Below are positions 50,969 to 60,097 of a DNA stretch of 64,000 bases, piece by piece (within the stretch, counting starts at the first letter, position 1; each line of letters starts with the position of its first letter). The DNA is taken from contig NZ_JADYWF010000001.1 in NCBI RefSeq assembly GCF_015864945.1, positions 1,240,378-1,304,377 of the forward strand. The letters are read 5' to 3'. Origin of the DNA: Salinibacterium sp. NG253 (GTDB taxonomy: Bacteria; Actinomycetota; Actinomycetes; Actinomycetales; Microbacteriaceae). The translations under genes and the position numbers were made by a program. The notes beneath the pieces were generated by a model that had not been told where the DNA came from, searched no databases, and saw only the letters and a list, made by a program, of their open reading frames with translations.

Positions 50969-53900
50969 TTAAATCTCGTCAACAGACGAGGACTCGAACC
51001 GCGCGGAAATGTTGATGCCCAACTCTTCAGCGGCACGGAACGCTTCATCGTCCGTGTCGCGCAGGTTGACCGTTGAACCGTCGGCCGAAAGAACTTCGAC
51101 GTTGAGGCACAGCGACTGCATTTCCTTGATAAGAACCTTGAAGCTCTCGGGGATACCGGGCTCCTGAATGTTCTCGCCCTTAACGATGGCTTCGTATACC
51201 TTGACGCGACCGAGGATGTCATCCGACTTGATCGTCAGAAGCTCCTGCAGAGCGTATGCGGCACCATAGGCCTCGAGCGCCCACACTTCCATCTCACCGA
51301 AGCGCTGTCCACCGAACTGAGCCTTACCACCGAGTGGCTGCTGAGTAATCATGGAGTACGGACCGGTTGAACGAGCGTGGATCTTGTCGTCAACGAGGTG
51401 GTGCAGCTTGAGGATGTACATGTAACCGACCGAAACGGGAGCCGGGAACGGCTCACCCGAACGACCATCGAACAACGGGGTCTTACCCGTGTGGTCGATG
51501 AGACGAACGCCGTCACGAGTAGGAGTCGTTGAGTCAAGAAGACCCGCGATTTCCTCTTCGTAAGCACCGTCGAATACAGGGGTAGCAACCTTGGTTCCTG
51601 GTGCGGCGCTGAACGCTTCCTCAGGAAGGTTCTTCGCCCACTCCGGCTTGCCTTCAACTTCCCAACCCTGCTTCGCAACCCAACCGAGGTGAGTTTCGAG
51701 AACCTGACCGAAGTTCATTCGACCGGGGATACCGAGCGGGTTCAGGATGATGTCGACCGGGGTTCCATCGGCCAAGAACGGCATGTCTTCGACAGGCAGA
51801 ATCTTGGAGATAACACCCTTGTTGCCGTGACGACCAGCGAGCTTGTCACCTTCGGTGATCTTGCGCTTCTGGGCAATGTACACAACAACACGCTGGTTGA
51901 CGCCGGAGCCGAGCTCGTCATCGTTGTCTGCGGAGAATTCCTTGACAGCAATGATGGTGCCCTGCTCACCGTGGGGAACCTTCAATGAGGTGTCGCGAAC
52001 TTCGCGGCTCTTCTCGTTGAAGATGGCACGGAGCAAGCGCTCTTCAGCAGAAAGCTCAGTCTCACCCTTAGGCGTGACCTTGCCAACGAGGATGTCGCCG
52101 GGGCGAACCTCAGCACCGATACGGATGATTCCACGCTCGTCGAGGTCAGCCAAAAGTTCTGGGCTAACGTTCGGCAGATCGCGCGTGATCTCTTCCTTAC
52201 CGAGCTTGGTGTCGCGAGCATCCACTTCGTATTCTTCGATGTGGATCGACGACAGTACGTCATCCTTGACCAGGTTCTGGCTCAGGATGATCGCGTCCTC
52301 GAAGTTGTGACCCTCCCACGGCATGAATGCCACGAGGAGGTTCTTTCCGAGGGCGAGCTCGCCGTTCTCGGTTGCAGGACCATCAGCGATGACCTGGCCA
52401 ACTTCGACGCGCTCTCCGGCGCTGACGATGACACGGTGGTTGTAGCTCGTGCCCTGGTTAGAGCGGTCGAACTTGCGCAGGAAGTATTCCTGCGTTCCGC
52501 CCTCATCGAGCTGAACAACAACGACGTCTGCAGAAACCTCAGAGACAACACCAGCCTTGAGCGTGGTGACAACGTCACCAGAGTCAATTGCGGCGAAGGC
52601 TTCCATACCGGTTCCGACAAGCGGGCTCTCGCTGCGCAGCAGCGGGACAGCCTGACGCTGCATGTTGGCACCCATGAGTGCGCGGTTTGCATCGTCGTGC
52701 TCGAGGAAGGGGATGATCGAGGTCGCTACCGACACCATCTGGCGCGGCGAGACATCCATGTAGGCAATGTCTTCAACGGGAACGAGGTCAACCTCGCCAC
52801 CCTTCTTACGTGCAAGCACGCGAGGCTCAGCGAACTTCATGTCCTTCGTGAGCGGTGCGTTTGCCTGCGCGACGATGTAGTCGTCTTCGTCGCTTGCAGT
52901 CAGGTAGTCGATGGTCGTCGAAACAACGCCGTCAATGAGGCGACGGTACGGCGTCTCGATGAAACCGAATGCGTTAATACGTGCAAACGATGCGAGCGAA
53001 CCAATCAGACCAATGTTGGGGCCTTCAGGAGTCTCAATCGGGCACATACGGCCGTAGTGAGAGGGGTGAACGTCTCGAACTTCAACACCAGCGCGCTCAC
53101 GGCTCAAACCACCTGGGCCCAGCGCCGAAAGGCGACGCTTGTGGGTCAGTCCCGCGAGCGGGTTGTTCTGGTCCATGAACTGTGAAAGCTGCGACGTTCC
53201 GAAGAACTCCTTGATCGCGGCGACGACGGGGCGCACGTTGATCAGGGTCTGCGGGGTGATCGCTTCGATGTCCTGTGTGGTCATGCGCTCGCGAACAACA
53301 CGTTCCATACGGCTGAGGCCGGTACGAACCTGGTTCTGAATGAGCTCACCAACAGCACGGATACGACGGTTGCCGAAGTGGTCGATGTCGTCGATGTCGA
53401 GACGAATGTCGACCTTCTTGCCATCGCGAACGCCCTTGACACTGGCTACACCGCTGTCGCTTACCGCAACGTTGGGTGCCGAAGTGTCGTGAAGCGAAAC
53501 CATGTACTTGATGGTCGCGATGATGTCTTCAACGGTGAGCACCGACTCTTTAATGTCAGTGTCGAGACCGAGCTTGCGGTTGATCTTGTAACGACCAACC
53601 TTCGCGAGGTCGTAGCGCTTCGAGTTGAAGTAGAAGTTGTCGAGAAGCGCGCGTGCGGCTTCGGCAGCAACCTGCTCGCCGGGGCGAAGCTTGCGGTAGA
53701 TGTCCTTGAGCGCCTCTTCCTTGGTAAGGATGTTGTCCTTCTCCAAGGTGGCTTCGATCGACGGGAAGCCCTTGAACTCCTCGAGGATCTCTTCGCTGGA
53801 CAGGCCGAGGGCCTTCAGGAAGACCGTGACCGACTGCTTGCGCTTGCGGTCGATGCGAACGCCGACCTGGTCGCGCTTGTCGATCTCGAATTCAAGCCAA

Positions 53901-54493
53901 GCACCACGGCTCGGGATGATGCGAGCCGAGTAGATGTCCTTGTCGGACAGCTTCTCGGGCTGGCGGTCGAAGTACACACCAGGCGAACGGACGAGCTGCG
54001 AAACAACTACGCGCTCGGTTCCGTTGATGATGAAAGTACCGCGAGCGGTCATGAGGGGGAAGTCGCCCATGAAAACGGTCTGAGTCTTGATTTCACCGGT
54101 GAGGTGATTCATGAACTCAGCGTTCACGTAGAGAGGCGCAGCGAAAGTCTTGCCGCGCTCCTTGCACTCGTCAATCGAGTACTTGGGTTCTTCAAGCTCA
54201 GGATCAGTGAACGACAGTTGCATCGTCTCGCCGAGGTCTTCAATCGGTGAAATCTCTTCAAAGATTTCATCGAGACCACTACGAGTCGGCAGATCGGTAC
54301 GACCAGCGGCAACACCGTCAGTTACACGGTTCTTCCAGATGTCGTTTCCGACGAGCCAATCAAAACTCTCGGTCTGCAAGGCGAGCAGATCGGGAACCGT
54401 TAGCGTGTCAGTGATTTTTGCGAAAGAAAGCCGCGAAGCTGAGCGGCCGTTTTTCGGGGACTTATTGGTGGACGCATCGCGCGCAGCAGCCAA
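50969..54493 (-). CDS. rpoB: RNA polymerase subunit beta
   Basis: A 1174-residue beta subunit. I start at TTG 54493 because GGAGG lies eight bases upstream; the open frame extends to 54532 but lacks a better site. The rifampicin-region residues are wild type: [20 protein letters not shown] then [10 protein letters not shown], so no classical rifampicin resistance is predicted. The C-terminal [20 protein letters not shown] block is complete. rpoB and rpoC both use TTG starts. Two promoter candidates lie upstream. Confidence 0.98.
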   Translation of the reverse strand: MAAARDASTNKSPKNGRSASRLSFAKITDTLTVPDLLALQTESFDWLVGNDIWKNRVTDGVAAGRTDLPTRSGLDEIFEEISPIEDLGETMQLSFTDPELEEPKYSIDECKERGKTFAAPLYVNAEFMNHLTGEIKTQTVFMGDFPLMTARGTFIINGTERVVVSQLVRSPGVYFDRQPEKLSDKDIYSARIIPSRGAWLEFEIDKRDQVGVRIDRKRKQSVTVFLKALGLSSEEILEEFKGFPSIEATLEKDNILTKEEALKDIYRKLRPGEQVAAEAARALLDNFYFNSKRYDLAKVGRYKINRKLGLDTDIKESVLTVEDIIATIKYMVSLHDTSAPNVAVSDSGVASVKGVRDGKKVDIRLDIDDIDHFGNRRIRAVGELIQNQVRTGLSRMERVVRERMTTQDIEAITPQTLINVRPVVAAIKEFFGTSQLSQFMDQNNPLAGLTHKRRLSALGPGGLSRERAGVEVRDVHPSHYGRMCPIETPEGPNIGLIGSLASFARINAFGFIETPYRRLIDGVVSTTIDYLTASDEDDYIVAQANAPLTKDMKFAEPRVLARKKGGEVDLVPVEDIAYMDVSPRQMVSVATSIIPFLEHDDANRALMGANMQRQAVPLLRSESPLVGTGMEAFAAIDSGDVVTTLKAGVVSEVSADVVVVQLDEGGTQEYFLRKFDRSNQGTSYNHRVIVSAGERVEVGQVIADGPATENGELALGKNLLVAFMPWEGHNFEDAIILSQNLVKDDVLSSIHIEEYEVDARDTKLGKEEITRDLPNVSPELLADLDERGIIRIGAEVRPGDILVGKVTPKGETELSAEERLLRAIFNEKSREVRDTSLKVPHGEQGTIIAVKEFSADNDDELGSGVNQRVVVYIAQKRKITEGDKLAGRHGNKGVISKILPVEDMPFLADGTPVDIILNPLGIPGRMNFGQVLETHLGWVAKQGWEVEGKPEWAKNLPEEAFSAAPGTKVATPVFDGAYEEEIAGLLDSTTPTRDGVRLIDHTGKTPLFDGRSGEPFPAPVSVGYMYILKLHHLVDDKIHARSTGPYSMITQQPLGGKAQFGGQRFGEMEVWALEAYGAAYALQELLTIKSDDILGRVKVYEAIVKGENIQEPGIPESFKVLIKEMQSLCLNVEVLSADGSTVNLRDTDDEAFRAAEELGINISARFESSSVDEI

Positions 54494-54578
54494 GGAACAA
54501 CCTCCGTGAACCCCGTCGGGTTCGTCTGTCAAGATAATTGACGGTCGGTAATGAAATGCTCACCAGAAACACCCCGCC

Positions 54579-54674
54579 GCTATACTCGGGGCACCCAGCT
54601 GTCCGCAATATGACTGCTTAATTTGTCTGGGAGCGCAAGGATCTACTATAAGCCGCTATGCCGCGCCGTGTCCA
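54579..54674 (-). promoter_or_regulatory. rpoB: Two rpoB-rpoC promoter candidates
   Basis: Reverse strand: P1 is TGGACA (54669-54674), 18-bp spacer, TATAGT (54645-54650). P2 is TTGCGG (54603-54608), 18-bp spacer, TATAGC (54579-54584). Both have good -10 boxes and lie 86-181 bp before rpoB, overlapping nothing but the 211-bp gap after agmatinase. P1 is the stronger match. Confidence 0.6.
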
Positions 54675-54704
54675 CCCGATTCTTGACCTAAACCGCAAAT
54701 TCGA

Positions 54705-55718
54705 CTAGGGGTTTGCTGTGAGTCCGGCCGCACGCTTCTTCGCCGCCATCGCTCCGAAGGCCTCCCAGATGAGCCGATGGGCGTTGTTTACGGTGATGTC
54801 GGCGTGATCGTAGGCCGGCGCGACCTCCATGACATCGAAACCAACGACATCCGTTTCGAGCACAATCTGGCGGATGATGCGCAGCAAATCAATGGGCGCG
54901 AAGCCACCAGGCTCTGGCGTTCCTGTTGCCGGCGCGAAGCCAGGATCGAGCACATCGATATCAATCGAGATGTAAACCTTGGATGCTCGAGCCTTCGCCG
55001 CCGCGATGATCTCGGGAATCATCTCCTTGACGCCGCGCTCCCAAAATTCTTGCATCATGAAGTGCTTGAGACCGTTGTCGCGCATCCACTTCTGATCTTC
55101 TTCTCCCGGCCAGTAGCCGCGCAGGCCGACCTGCAAGAAGTTGGGGCCAGGGATGGCGCCCGATTCGATGAGACGGCGCATCGGGGTTCCGTGGCTGGCG
55201 AGGTTGCCCTCGAGGATGTTCGCGGTGTCGGCGTGAGCATCGAAATGAATCATGACCACATTGCCAAAACCGTGGTGCTCGGCAACCGCAGTGGCTGCTG
55301 GCCACGTGATGGAGTGATCTCCGCCGATGATGAACGGGATGATGCCACGACTGGCAACTTGAGAGACGCGATCGAAGATGGCCGCCTTCGATAGCTCCCA
55401 CATTCCGTGACTCGTAATGGCATCCCCGTAATCGACAACGTCGAGGTGGTCGAAGATCTCGACGCCAAGATCGAGGTGATAGGTGCCGGGGTCGTAGGCG
55501 CTGGCGCGCAAAGCGCGAGGCCCGAAGCGGGCACCGGGACGGTTGGTGGTGCTGTCATCCCAAGGTGCACCGACGACCGCGACATCCGGCTTCCAGGAAT
55601 CAAGCTGCTCCGGCTCGCTCAGCATCGGCCGCATGCCGAAGGTTGCCGGCCCCACATAGGACTGCGCGTTCAATTGCGCTTGCAGGTGGGGAGGAAGTTC
55701 GCGGTTCGCATCAGCCAT
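54705..55718 (-). CDS. speB: Agmatinase / ureohydrolase
   Basis: A 337-residue ureohydrolase with all Mn-binding motifs intact: IIGGDHSITW, MIHFDAHADT and ISIDIDVLDPGFAP. The N-terminal GAPWDDSTTNRPGARFGPRA is typical of agmatinases, as is the C-terminal GFDVMEVAPAYDHADIT. It would cleave agmatine (or a related guanidino compound) to putrescine and urea. Related guanidinobutyrase or guanidinopropionase activity cannot be excluded by eye. It is divergent from a spermidine-synthase-like gene and upstream of, same strand as, rpoB. Confidence 0.88.
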   Translation of the reverse strand: MADANRELPPHLQAQLNAQSYVGPATFGMRPMLSEPEQLDSWKPDVAVVGAPWDDSTTNRPGARFGPRALRASAYDPGTYHLDLGVEIFDHLDVVDYGDAITSHGMWELSKAAIFDRVSQVASRGIIPFIIGGDHSITWPAATAVAEHHGFGNVVMIHFDAHADTANILEGNLASHGTPMRRLIESGAIPGPNFLQVGLRGYWPGEEDQKWMRDNGLKHFMMQEFWERGVKEMIPEIIAAAKARASKVYISIDIDVLDPGFAPATGTPEPGGFAPIDLLRIIRQIVLETDVVGFDVMEVAPAYDHADITVNNAHRLIWEAFGAMAAKKRAAGLTANP

Positions 55719-55797
55719 GCTTCACCGTACCGCGCACTGCCCCGGGCGCTCTCGAACGTGGCTGCATGTCGAACCGGAGTGTGGCAAAGTCAATGCC

Positions 55798-56664
55798 ATG
55801 GCCGAGCACCCCAGCACCACCCTGAAACTAAGCGGCCACTATGCAGAAATTGCACCAGACAAGTGGATAGACGGCGCGTACACCCTCACCGTTGATGGCA
55901 CCCCGCAATCCCACGTCAACATGGATGACCCCAGCGAGCTGTTCTTCGAATACGTGCAGCGCATGGGACACGTCATCGATCAGCTCTCTGAACCGGGTGC
56001 CCCGATCACTGCCGTCCACCTCGGCGGCGGCGCCCTCACCCTTCCCCGCTATGTCGAGGCCACGCGCCCAGGCTCACGCCAACAGGTCGTGGAGCTGGAA
56101 TCGGATCTCGTGGACTTTGTTCGCAAGGAACTCCCGTGGTCGAAGCGGGCATCCATCCGCGTTCGTCACGGCGATGCGCGTGAAGTGCTCGGGAAGTTTC
56201 CGGCCGGGATGCGCGGCGCTGTTGATCTTCTTGTCGTCGACGTCTTCAGCGGAGCCCGCACGCCAGCCCACGTCACGAGCATCGAGTTCTATACCGAAGC
56301 AATGACGCTGCTCGCGCCTGACGGCATCGTCGTCGTCAATGTTGCCGATGGCCCCGGGCTCGCTTTTGCTCGAAGCCAAGCCGCCACCCTCAAGCACACG
56401 GTCGGTCATGTCGCGGCGCTGGCCGAGACCCAAATCCTCAAGGGACGCCGTTTTGGCAACATTGTGCTCGTGGGGTCGCCATCCGCACTCCCCCTGCATT
56501 GGATGCCGCGCCTGCTTGCGAGCGGCCCGCACCCCTCGAAAGTGATCGCCGGCGTCGAACTTTTGGACTTTATTGGCAGCTCCCCAGTGGTCACAGACGC
56601 CACTGCGGTGAAATCTCCCCCTCCCGCGAAAAGTATTTTTCAGGTCAAACCAGGTAGAGGATAG
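55798..56664 (+). CDS. Spermidine-synthase-like SAM-binding protein
   Basis: A 288-residue Rossmann-fold protein starting at ATG 55798 (MAEHPSTTLKLSGHYAEIAP). The SAM site reads VHLGGGALTLPRYVEATRPG, followed by VVELESDLVDFVRKELP and RVRHGDAREVLG. The topology matches spermidine synthases, but the aminopropyl-transfer signature (GGGDG and the Asp/Tyr polyamine residues) is altered, so polyamine synthesis is doubtful. Many actinobacteria carry such genes annotated as spermidine synthase or fused-MFS relatives. It is divergent from agmatinase across an 79-bp gap. No good ribosome site is seen. Confidence 0.72.
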   Translation: MAEHPSTTLKLSGHYAEIAPDKWIDGAYTLTVDGTPQSHVNMDDPSELFFEYVQRMGHVIDQLSEPGAPITAVHLGGGALTLPRYVEATRPGSRQQVVELESDLVDFVRKELPWSKRASIRVRHGDAREVLGKFPAGMRGAVDLLVVDVFSGARTPAHVTSIEFYTEAMTLLAPDGIVVVNVADGPGLAFARSQAATLKHTVGHVAALAETQILKGRRFGNIVLVGSPSALPLHWMPRLLASGPHPSKVIAGVELLDFIGSSPVVTDATAVKSPPPAKSIFQVKPGRG

Positions 56665-56678
56665 ACAGATCTGTCCCC

Positions 56679-56725
56679 TTGTACCCCGATTGTTTCGATA
56701 CTTTCGGGGTACAACGCTTGTACCC
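56679..56725. other. Long inverted repeat after the spermidine-synthase-like gene
   Basis: TTGTACCCCGA (56679-56689) and TCGGGGTACAA (56704-56714) are perfect 11-bp arms around a 14-nt loop, 15 bp after the gene's stop. A third partial copy TTGTACCC (56718-56725) follows, and TCGGGGTA recurs at 56759-56766. Without a T-run it is a poor terminator, so an operator with repeated half-sites is equally possible. Confidence 0.55.
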
Positions 56726-56770
56726 TTTCCGCGGGTTTTGACGAACATCCGTGCAAAATCGGGGTATTTC

Positions 56771-56856
56771 GTCCCCCAAACGGGATCGTCTAGTCCCCCA
56801 TGGTGCGGACAAGGGTTGCCCCCCATTACTGGGGCCTGTCCTCCATAGTGCGGACA
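56771..56856 (+). repeat. Four GTCCCCCA-type boxes upstream of the TasA/SipW-like operon
   Basis: C-rich boxes start at 56771 (GTCCCCCAAA), 56793 (GTCCCCCATG), 56818 (GCCCCCCATT) and 56838 (GTCCTCCATA), spaced 22, 25 and 20 bp. The second and fourth belong to an 18-bp direct repeat ending in GTGCGGACA (56794-56811 and 56839-56856, 16/18 identical). The first contains GTCCCCCAAACGGG, also found before the response-regulator gene. The remaining 56857-57013 has no clear promoter hexamers and no gene. Confidence 0.6.
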
Positions 56857-57013
56857 TGTAGGTTCGTCTTAGGAAGTTGAGCGTGAGCCCAAAAAACTCG
56901 CGTTTGCTCAGTCCGAGATGCAGGAACCCGAAACCAGCACACAGCTTCTGATAACCCGAACTACCCGAACCACACTCGTCCCGGCCTGCTTTGCTGCGCC
57001 GCGAAAGGAAATC

Positions 57014-57577
57014 ATGAACAAGCTCGTCAAAGGCTCAATCGCAGGTGCAGCAGGAATCGCTCTTCTCCTCGGCGGTGCAGGAACCCTCGCTACGTGGAAC
57101 TCGTCAGCAACCGTAAGCGCCGGAACAAACCAGAGCATCAACGCCGGAACGCTCGACATCGTCGCAGCACCCGGAACGATCACCGGAGATGGCTGGAAGC
57201 TCGGCACCAAGGCAACCGTGACATCACCCACGTTCAAGATCGTTCCCGGCGATACTTTCACGTACACCAAGACCTTCAACGTGACAGCAACCGGCGACAA
57301 CCTCTCCGCAGCAATCGCCGTTGCACCCGCATCCGTCGCAGCTGTCAGCACCAGCGTTGACGCCGACGTCAAGCTCGCCGCTGCGATCGTCGCCACTGCG
57401 ACCTTTACCGTCAACGGTTCACCCGCGACTTCGATCAGCCCAACAACCGGCACGCAGCCAGTAGTCGTGACCGTAACGATGAACTACCCGAAGAGCACGA
57501 CTGCCGGAGCCGAGAACCTCTCGAAGCTCGGCGCTGTCTCGCTGAGCAACTTCGCCATCACGCTCACTCAAAACTAG
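57014..57577 (+). CDS. TasA/camelysin-like secreted protein with SipW-type signal peptide
   Basis: A 187-residue exported protein beginning at ATG 57014 (AAGGAA upstream). A basic N-terminus and hydrophobic helix (~9-27, IAGAAGIALLLGGAGTLATW) end in the alternate signal-peptide pattern ATWNSSATVSAGT, which in this family is cut by a SipW-type signal peptidase. The mature ~155 residues are beta-rich, Thr/Ala/Val-rich and cysteine-free. It is the first gene of the operon and is followed by a strong hairpin, so it is probably the major product, perhaps a fibre subunit. Homology to Bacillus TasA is at the level of architecture. Confidence 0.85.
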   Translation: MNKLVKGSIAGAAGIALLLGGAGTLATWNSSATVSAGTNQSINAGTLDIVAAPGTITGDGWKLGTKATVTSPTFKIVPGDTFTYTKTFNVTATGDNLSAAIAVAPASVAAVSTSVDADVKLAAAIVATATFTVNGSPATSISPTTGTQPVVVTVTMNYPKSTTAGAENLSKLGAVSLSNFAITLTQN

Positions 57578-57586
57578 TTTTACCCG

Positions 57587-57621
57587 GTTGGGTGTGCGGC
57601 CTGGGGGGACGCACACCCAAC
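57587..57621 (+). terminator. Intra-operon hairpin after the first TasA-like gene
   Basis: GTTGGGTGTGCG and CGCACACCCAAC form a perfect 12-bp stem with an 11-nt G-rich loop, 9 bp after the stop. It is followed by AATCCTCTTCACATTT, which is only loosely T-rich. Partial termination here would favour the first gene over the rest of the operon. Confidence 0.75.
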
Positions 57622-57672
57622 AATCCTCTTCACATTTAGCAGCAGTTTTCTCTCATCGAAAGGCGGTGCACC

Positions 57673-58254
57673 ATGGACTCTTCAACAGTTCGCGGCTCGC
57701 ACCGCCTTGACATGGTTAACGGTCGCCACCAGCGCCGTGCAGCATCGCCCCTCGCCATCTTCGGCGGAGGAACTCTTGGCGTCGTGAAAGCACTCGCCGT
57801 GCTCACCATCGCCGTGTCACTTGGCCTGGTCGGCACCGGCGGTACCTACGCCTACCTCAACTCGTCACTCACCGCGACGCCCGAGCCGACTCTGAGCGCC
57901 GGAACAGCCGCGCTCACGGTCGGCACGCAGTCGTTGAACTGGTCAACACTCGCACCAGGCAACTCCGTCACCGGCACCTTCACCATCACCAACACGGGTG
58001 ACGTGCCCCTAGTGCTTTCAGCAGCGATCGCTGCTGCCGCAACGGGTTCCTCAACGACGAACCCCTTCACGATCTCCGTCGCCAACGGCGCATGCCCCAC
58101 CTCCGGAACACCCACGGGAACGCTGAGCAGCACGCTCGCCGCCGGCGCCTCCGCGAGCGCCTGCCTCGTTGTTGCCCTTCCCGACAACGCTCCTGCGAGT
58201 GCCCAGTCGACTAACGTTGCCATCACCGCAACGATTTCGGGGGTGCAGCCGTGA
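57673..58254 (+). CDS. Second TasA/camelysin-like secreted protein
   Basis: A 193-residue protein with a long basic N-terminus (~35 residues), a transmembrane-type helix (~38-58, VKALAVLTIAVSLGLVGTGG) and the sequence TYAYLNSSLTATPEPTLSAGT, the same signal-peptidase region as its neighbours. The mature part has an Ig-like beta domain with STLAPGNSVTGTFTITNTGD and two cysteines (VANGACPTSG, ASACLVVALP) that may form a disulfide. It ends in a GTGA overlap with the next gene. Start ATG 57673 with AAAGG upstream. Confidence 0.82.
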   Translation: MDSSTVRGSHRLDMVNGRHQRRAASPLAIFGGGTLGVVKALAVLTIAVSLGLVGTGGTYAYLNSSLTATPEPTLSAGTAALTVGTQSLNWSTLAPGNSVTGTFTITNTGDVPLVLSAAIAAAATGSSTTNPFTISVANGACPTSGTPTGTLSSTLAAGASASACLVVALPDNAPASAQSTNVAITATISGVQP

Positions 58255-59252
58255 TCCGATCAGGAGAAAGCGCCGCCACGGTGGGATACCGAGGCATGAA
58301 ACGCTCCACCCGGATGTCGATCATCGCGGGTGTTGCCGTCTTTCTTACTCTGGTCTCTGGCATCAGCTTTGCCGCTTGGACTGCATCGTCCGCCAAAACC
58401 GCGACCGCGACTACCGGATCCGTAGCAGTTACCACCGGAACCAGCGCTGGAGCGTCCACGTTTTCAACCCTCGGGCCATCCACCTACACCGCGAGCAATC
58501 AAACGGTCACGAAATCGATCGTTGTTCAGAACACGGGTTCGGTGGCGACATCGTTGAAAGACCTCGTCATCGCTCGCAGCAGCACAAGCACGCTCACCGG
58601 ATCGCTCGTAAGCCTGAAGCTCTGGGTCGGCAGCAGCACCGCTTGCGCCACCAGCACGCCAATCGTGTCCACCACGCTCAGCTCCGGGACGGTGTCGCTC
58701 AGTGGGCTCCCTGTTTCGATCAATCCCTCTAGTTCCGCCATTCTTTGTGCTTCAACAACCTTCACCGGCAACATGACTGCTGATGCCGGAAAGTCGCTCA
58801 CTGCGACGCTCACTGTTCGCACGAACGCTGGAACCTCGTGGATTGCAACTGACAGCCAGACCGAAGCGAAACGCACGATCACGCAGAGCGTGTTCGAGTC
58901 CACTGTCCCGAACGCACCGACCGCCATTTCGTGCGAAAACGTGGAGAACGACAAGGAGTACATCACCCTCTCGTGGACTACTCCGAGCGGCTTCACGGCA
59001 CCCAACGGCGGCTACAACGTCTATCTCGACAATGTCTTGATTGGCAACACGACGAACACAAGCACGCTCATCTCCAACAGAGGAAACAATAGCGGCAACG
59101 CAATCGTGACTGACACCGGGAATGGCGCAAGCGGCGGGAATTCTGGAAACCTGACCGTGCGAGCGGTCGCTTCCAATGGATCCACCTCTGCCAGCTCAGC
59201 TGCGATCTCGCTGCAACCACGCAATGGCAATAGTGGCATCGCATGCGGCTAG
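58251..59252 (+). CDS. Third TasA-like protein with C-terminal fibronectin-type domain
   Basis: A 333-residue exported protein, GTG start at 58251 inside the previous stop; an ATG at 58296 (MKRSTRMSIIAGVAVFLT) is an alternative. The signal region is GISFAAWTASSAKTATATTGS. A TasA-like beta domain (~50-215) has TVTKSIVVQNTGSVATSL. The last ~110 residues (CENVENDKEYITLSWTTPSG to VRAVASNGSTSASSAAI) look like one fibronectin type III domain. It overlaps the following gene by 10 nt. Likely a cell-surface or matrix component larger than its two neighbours. Confidence 0.8.
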   Translation: MIRSGESAATVGYRGMKRSTRMSIIAGVAVFLTLVSGISFAAWTASSAKTATATTGSVAVTTGTSAGASTFSTLGPSTYTASNQTVTKSIVVQNTGSVATSLKDLVIARSSTSTLTGSLVSLKLWVGSSTACATSTPIVSTTLSSGTVSLSGLPVSINPSSSAILCASTTFTGNMTADAGKSLTATLTVRTNAGTSWIATDSQTEAKRTITQSVFESTVPNAPTAISCENVENDKEYITLSWTTPSGFTAPNGGYNVYLDNVLIGNTTNTSTLISNRGNNSGNAIVTDTGNGASGGNSGNLTVRAVASNGSTSASSAAISLQPRNGNSGIACG

Positions 59253-60097
59253 GACTTCGCCGGGCATCCGGCCTCGCAGTACTAGTAGCCCTGGGCGTCG
59301 TTCTCGGGGCAACTCCCGCGAGCGCCGCGACCGGCGTTGGAGTGGTTGAAGTTAGCGATGATGGCGTCTCGTTCGCCCGCACCTACCCTGGTGTGATCTT
59401 CGACAGCATCGCACTCTTGAGCCCCGGTGACAGCCAAAGTGACATCGTGTACGTGCGCAACACCGGCACCGCCGCGGGCTTCCTCCGCGTCACGATGCAG
59501 GATGTGTCCTACTCGGATGCCACCTTTGCGAACGCGCTCAGCGTGACAACGAGCACTCCCAGCAATGCGGGCTCAGCCCACGCCATCAGCGGAGCCTCGC
59601 CCTGCCTCGTGACCCACGAGGGTCTGACCATTGCCGCCGGACAGACCGTGCCCGTGACCGCAACTCTCGCCCTCGGCAACTTGACTGGCTCGCAGGGTCA
59701 GGGAGCGACGGCATCCGTATCGCTGCGGTTCACCCTCTCGGATACGACGCCGGGAACTTTGCCTGCAACGCAGTGCGAAAACTCAGGCTCGACAGTTCCG
59801 GTGGTTCCCGCCGTTCCCGGGCCAACGAACGGAACCGGTACAACAGCGACGGGAGCCGGAAGCTCATCAACGCTGCCTATCCCCACTCCGAGCCCCAGCC
59901 CTGCGATAGCCGACACTGCGGACGGCACGGCGTCAGGCCTCACCCCCACTTTTCCCACCTCATTCAACCTTGACCCCAACTCGTGGCGGCTCTACCAGGA
60001 GTACCTTGTACTGATCCTGTTCTTGGCCGCGCTGATCGGCGCCGGCATTTCGTGGCTCGTCGGTCGTCGCTCACGGAAGGAGACTGACGATGTCTAA
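59243..60097 (+). CDS. C-terminally membrane-anchored surface protein
   Basis: A 284-residue protein with an ordinary Sec signal peptide (~1-29, ending TPASAAT). A beta-rich domain (~30-175) contains SPGDSQSDIVYVRNTGTAAG, a phrase like the LPxTG-less WxL or DUF916-type surface proteins. A Pro/Ser/Thr-rich stalk (~190-230) and a single transmembrane helix with basic tail follow (LVLILFLAALIGAGISWLVG, RRSRKE). No LPxTG sorting motif is seen. It overlaps the signal peptidase gene by 8 nt. Possibly an anchor for the TasA-like proteins. Confidence 0.78.
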   Translation: MRLGLRRASGLAVLVALGVVLGATPASAATGVGVVEVSDDGVSFARTYPGVIFDSIALLSPGDSQSDIVYVRNTGTAAGFLRVTMQDVSYSDATFANALSVTTSTPSNAGSAHAISGASPCLVTHEGLTIAAGQTVPVTATLALGNLTGSQGQGATASVSLRFTLSDTTPGTLPATQCENSGSTVPVVPAVPGPTNGTGTTATGAGSSSTLPIPTPSPSPAIADTADGTASGLTPTFPTSFNLDPNSWRLYQEYLVLILFLAALIGAGISWLVGRRSRKETDDV

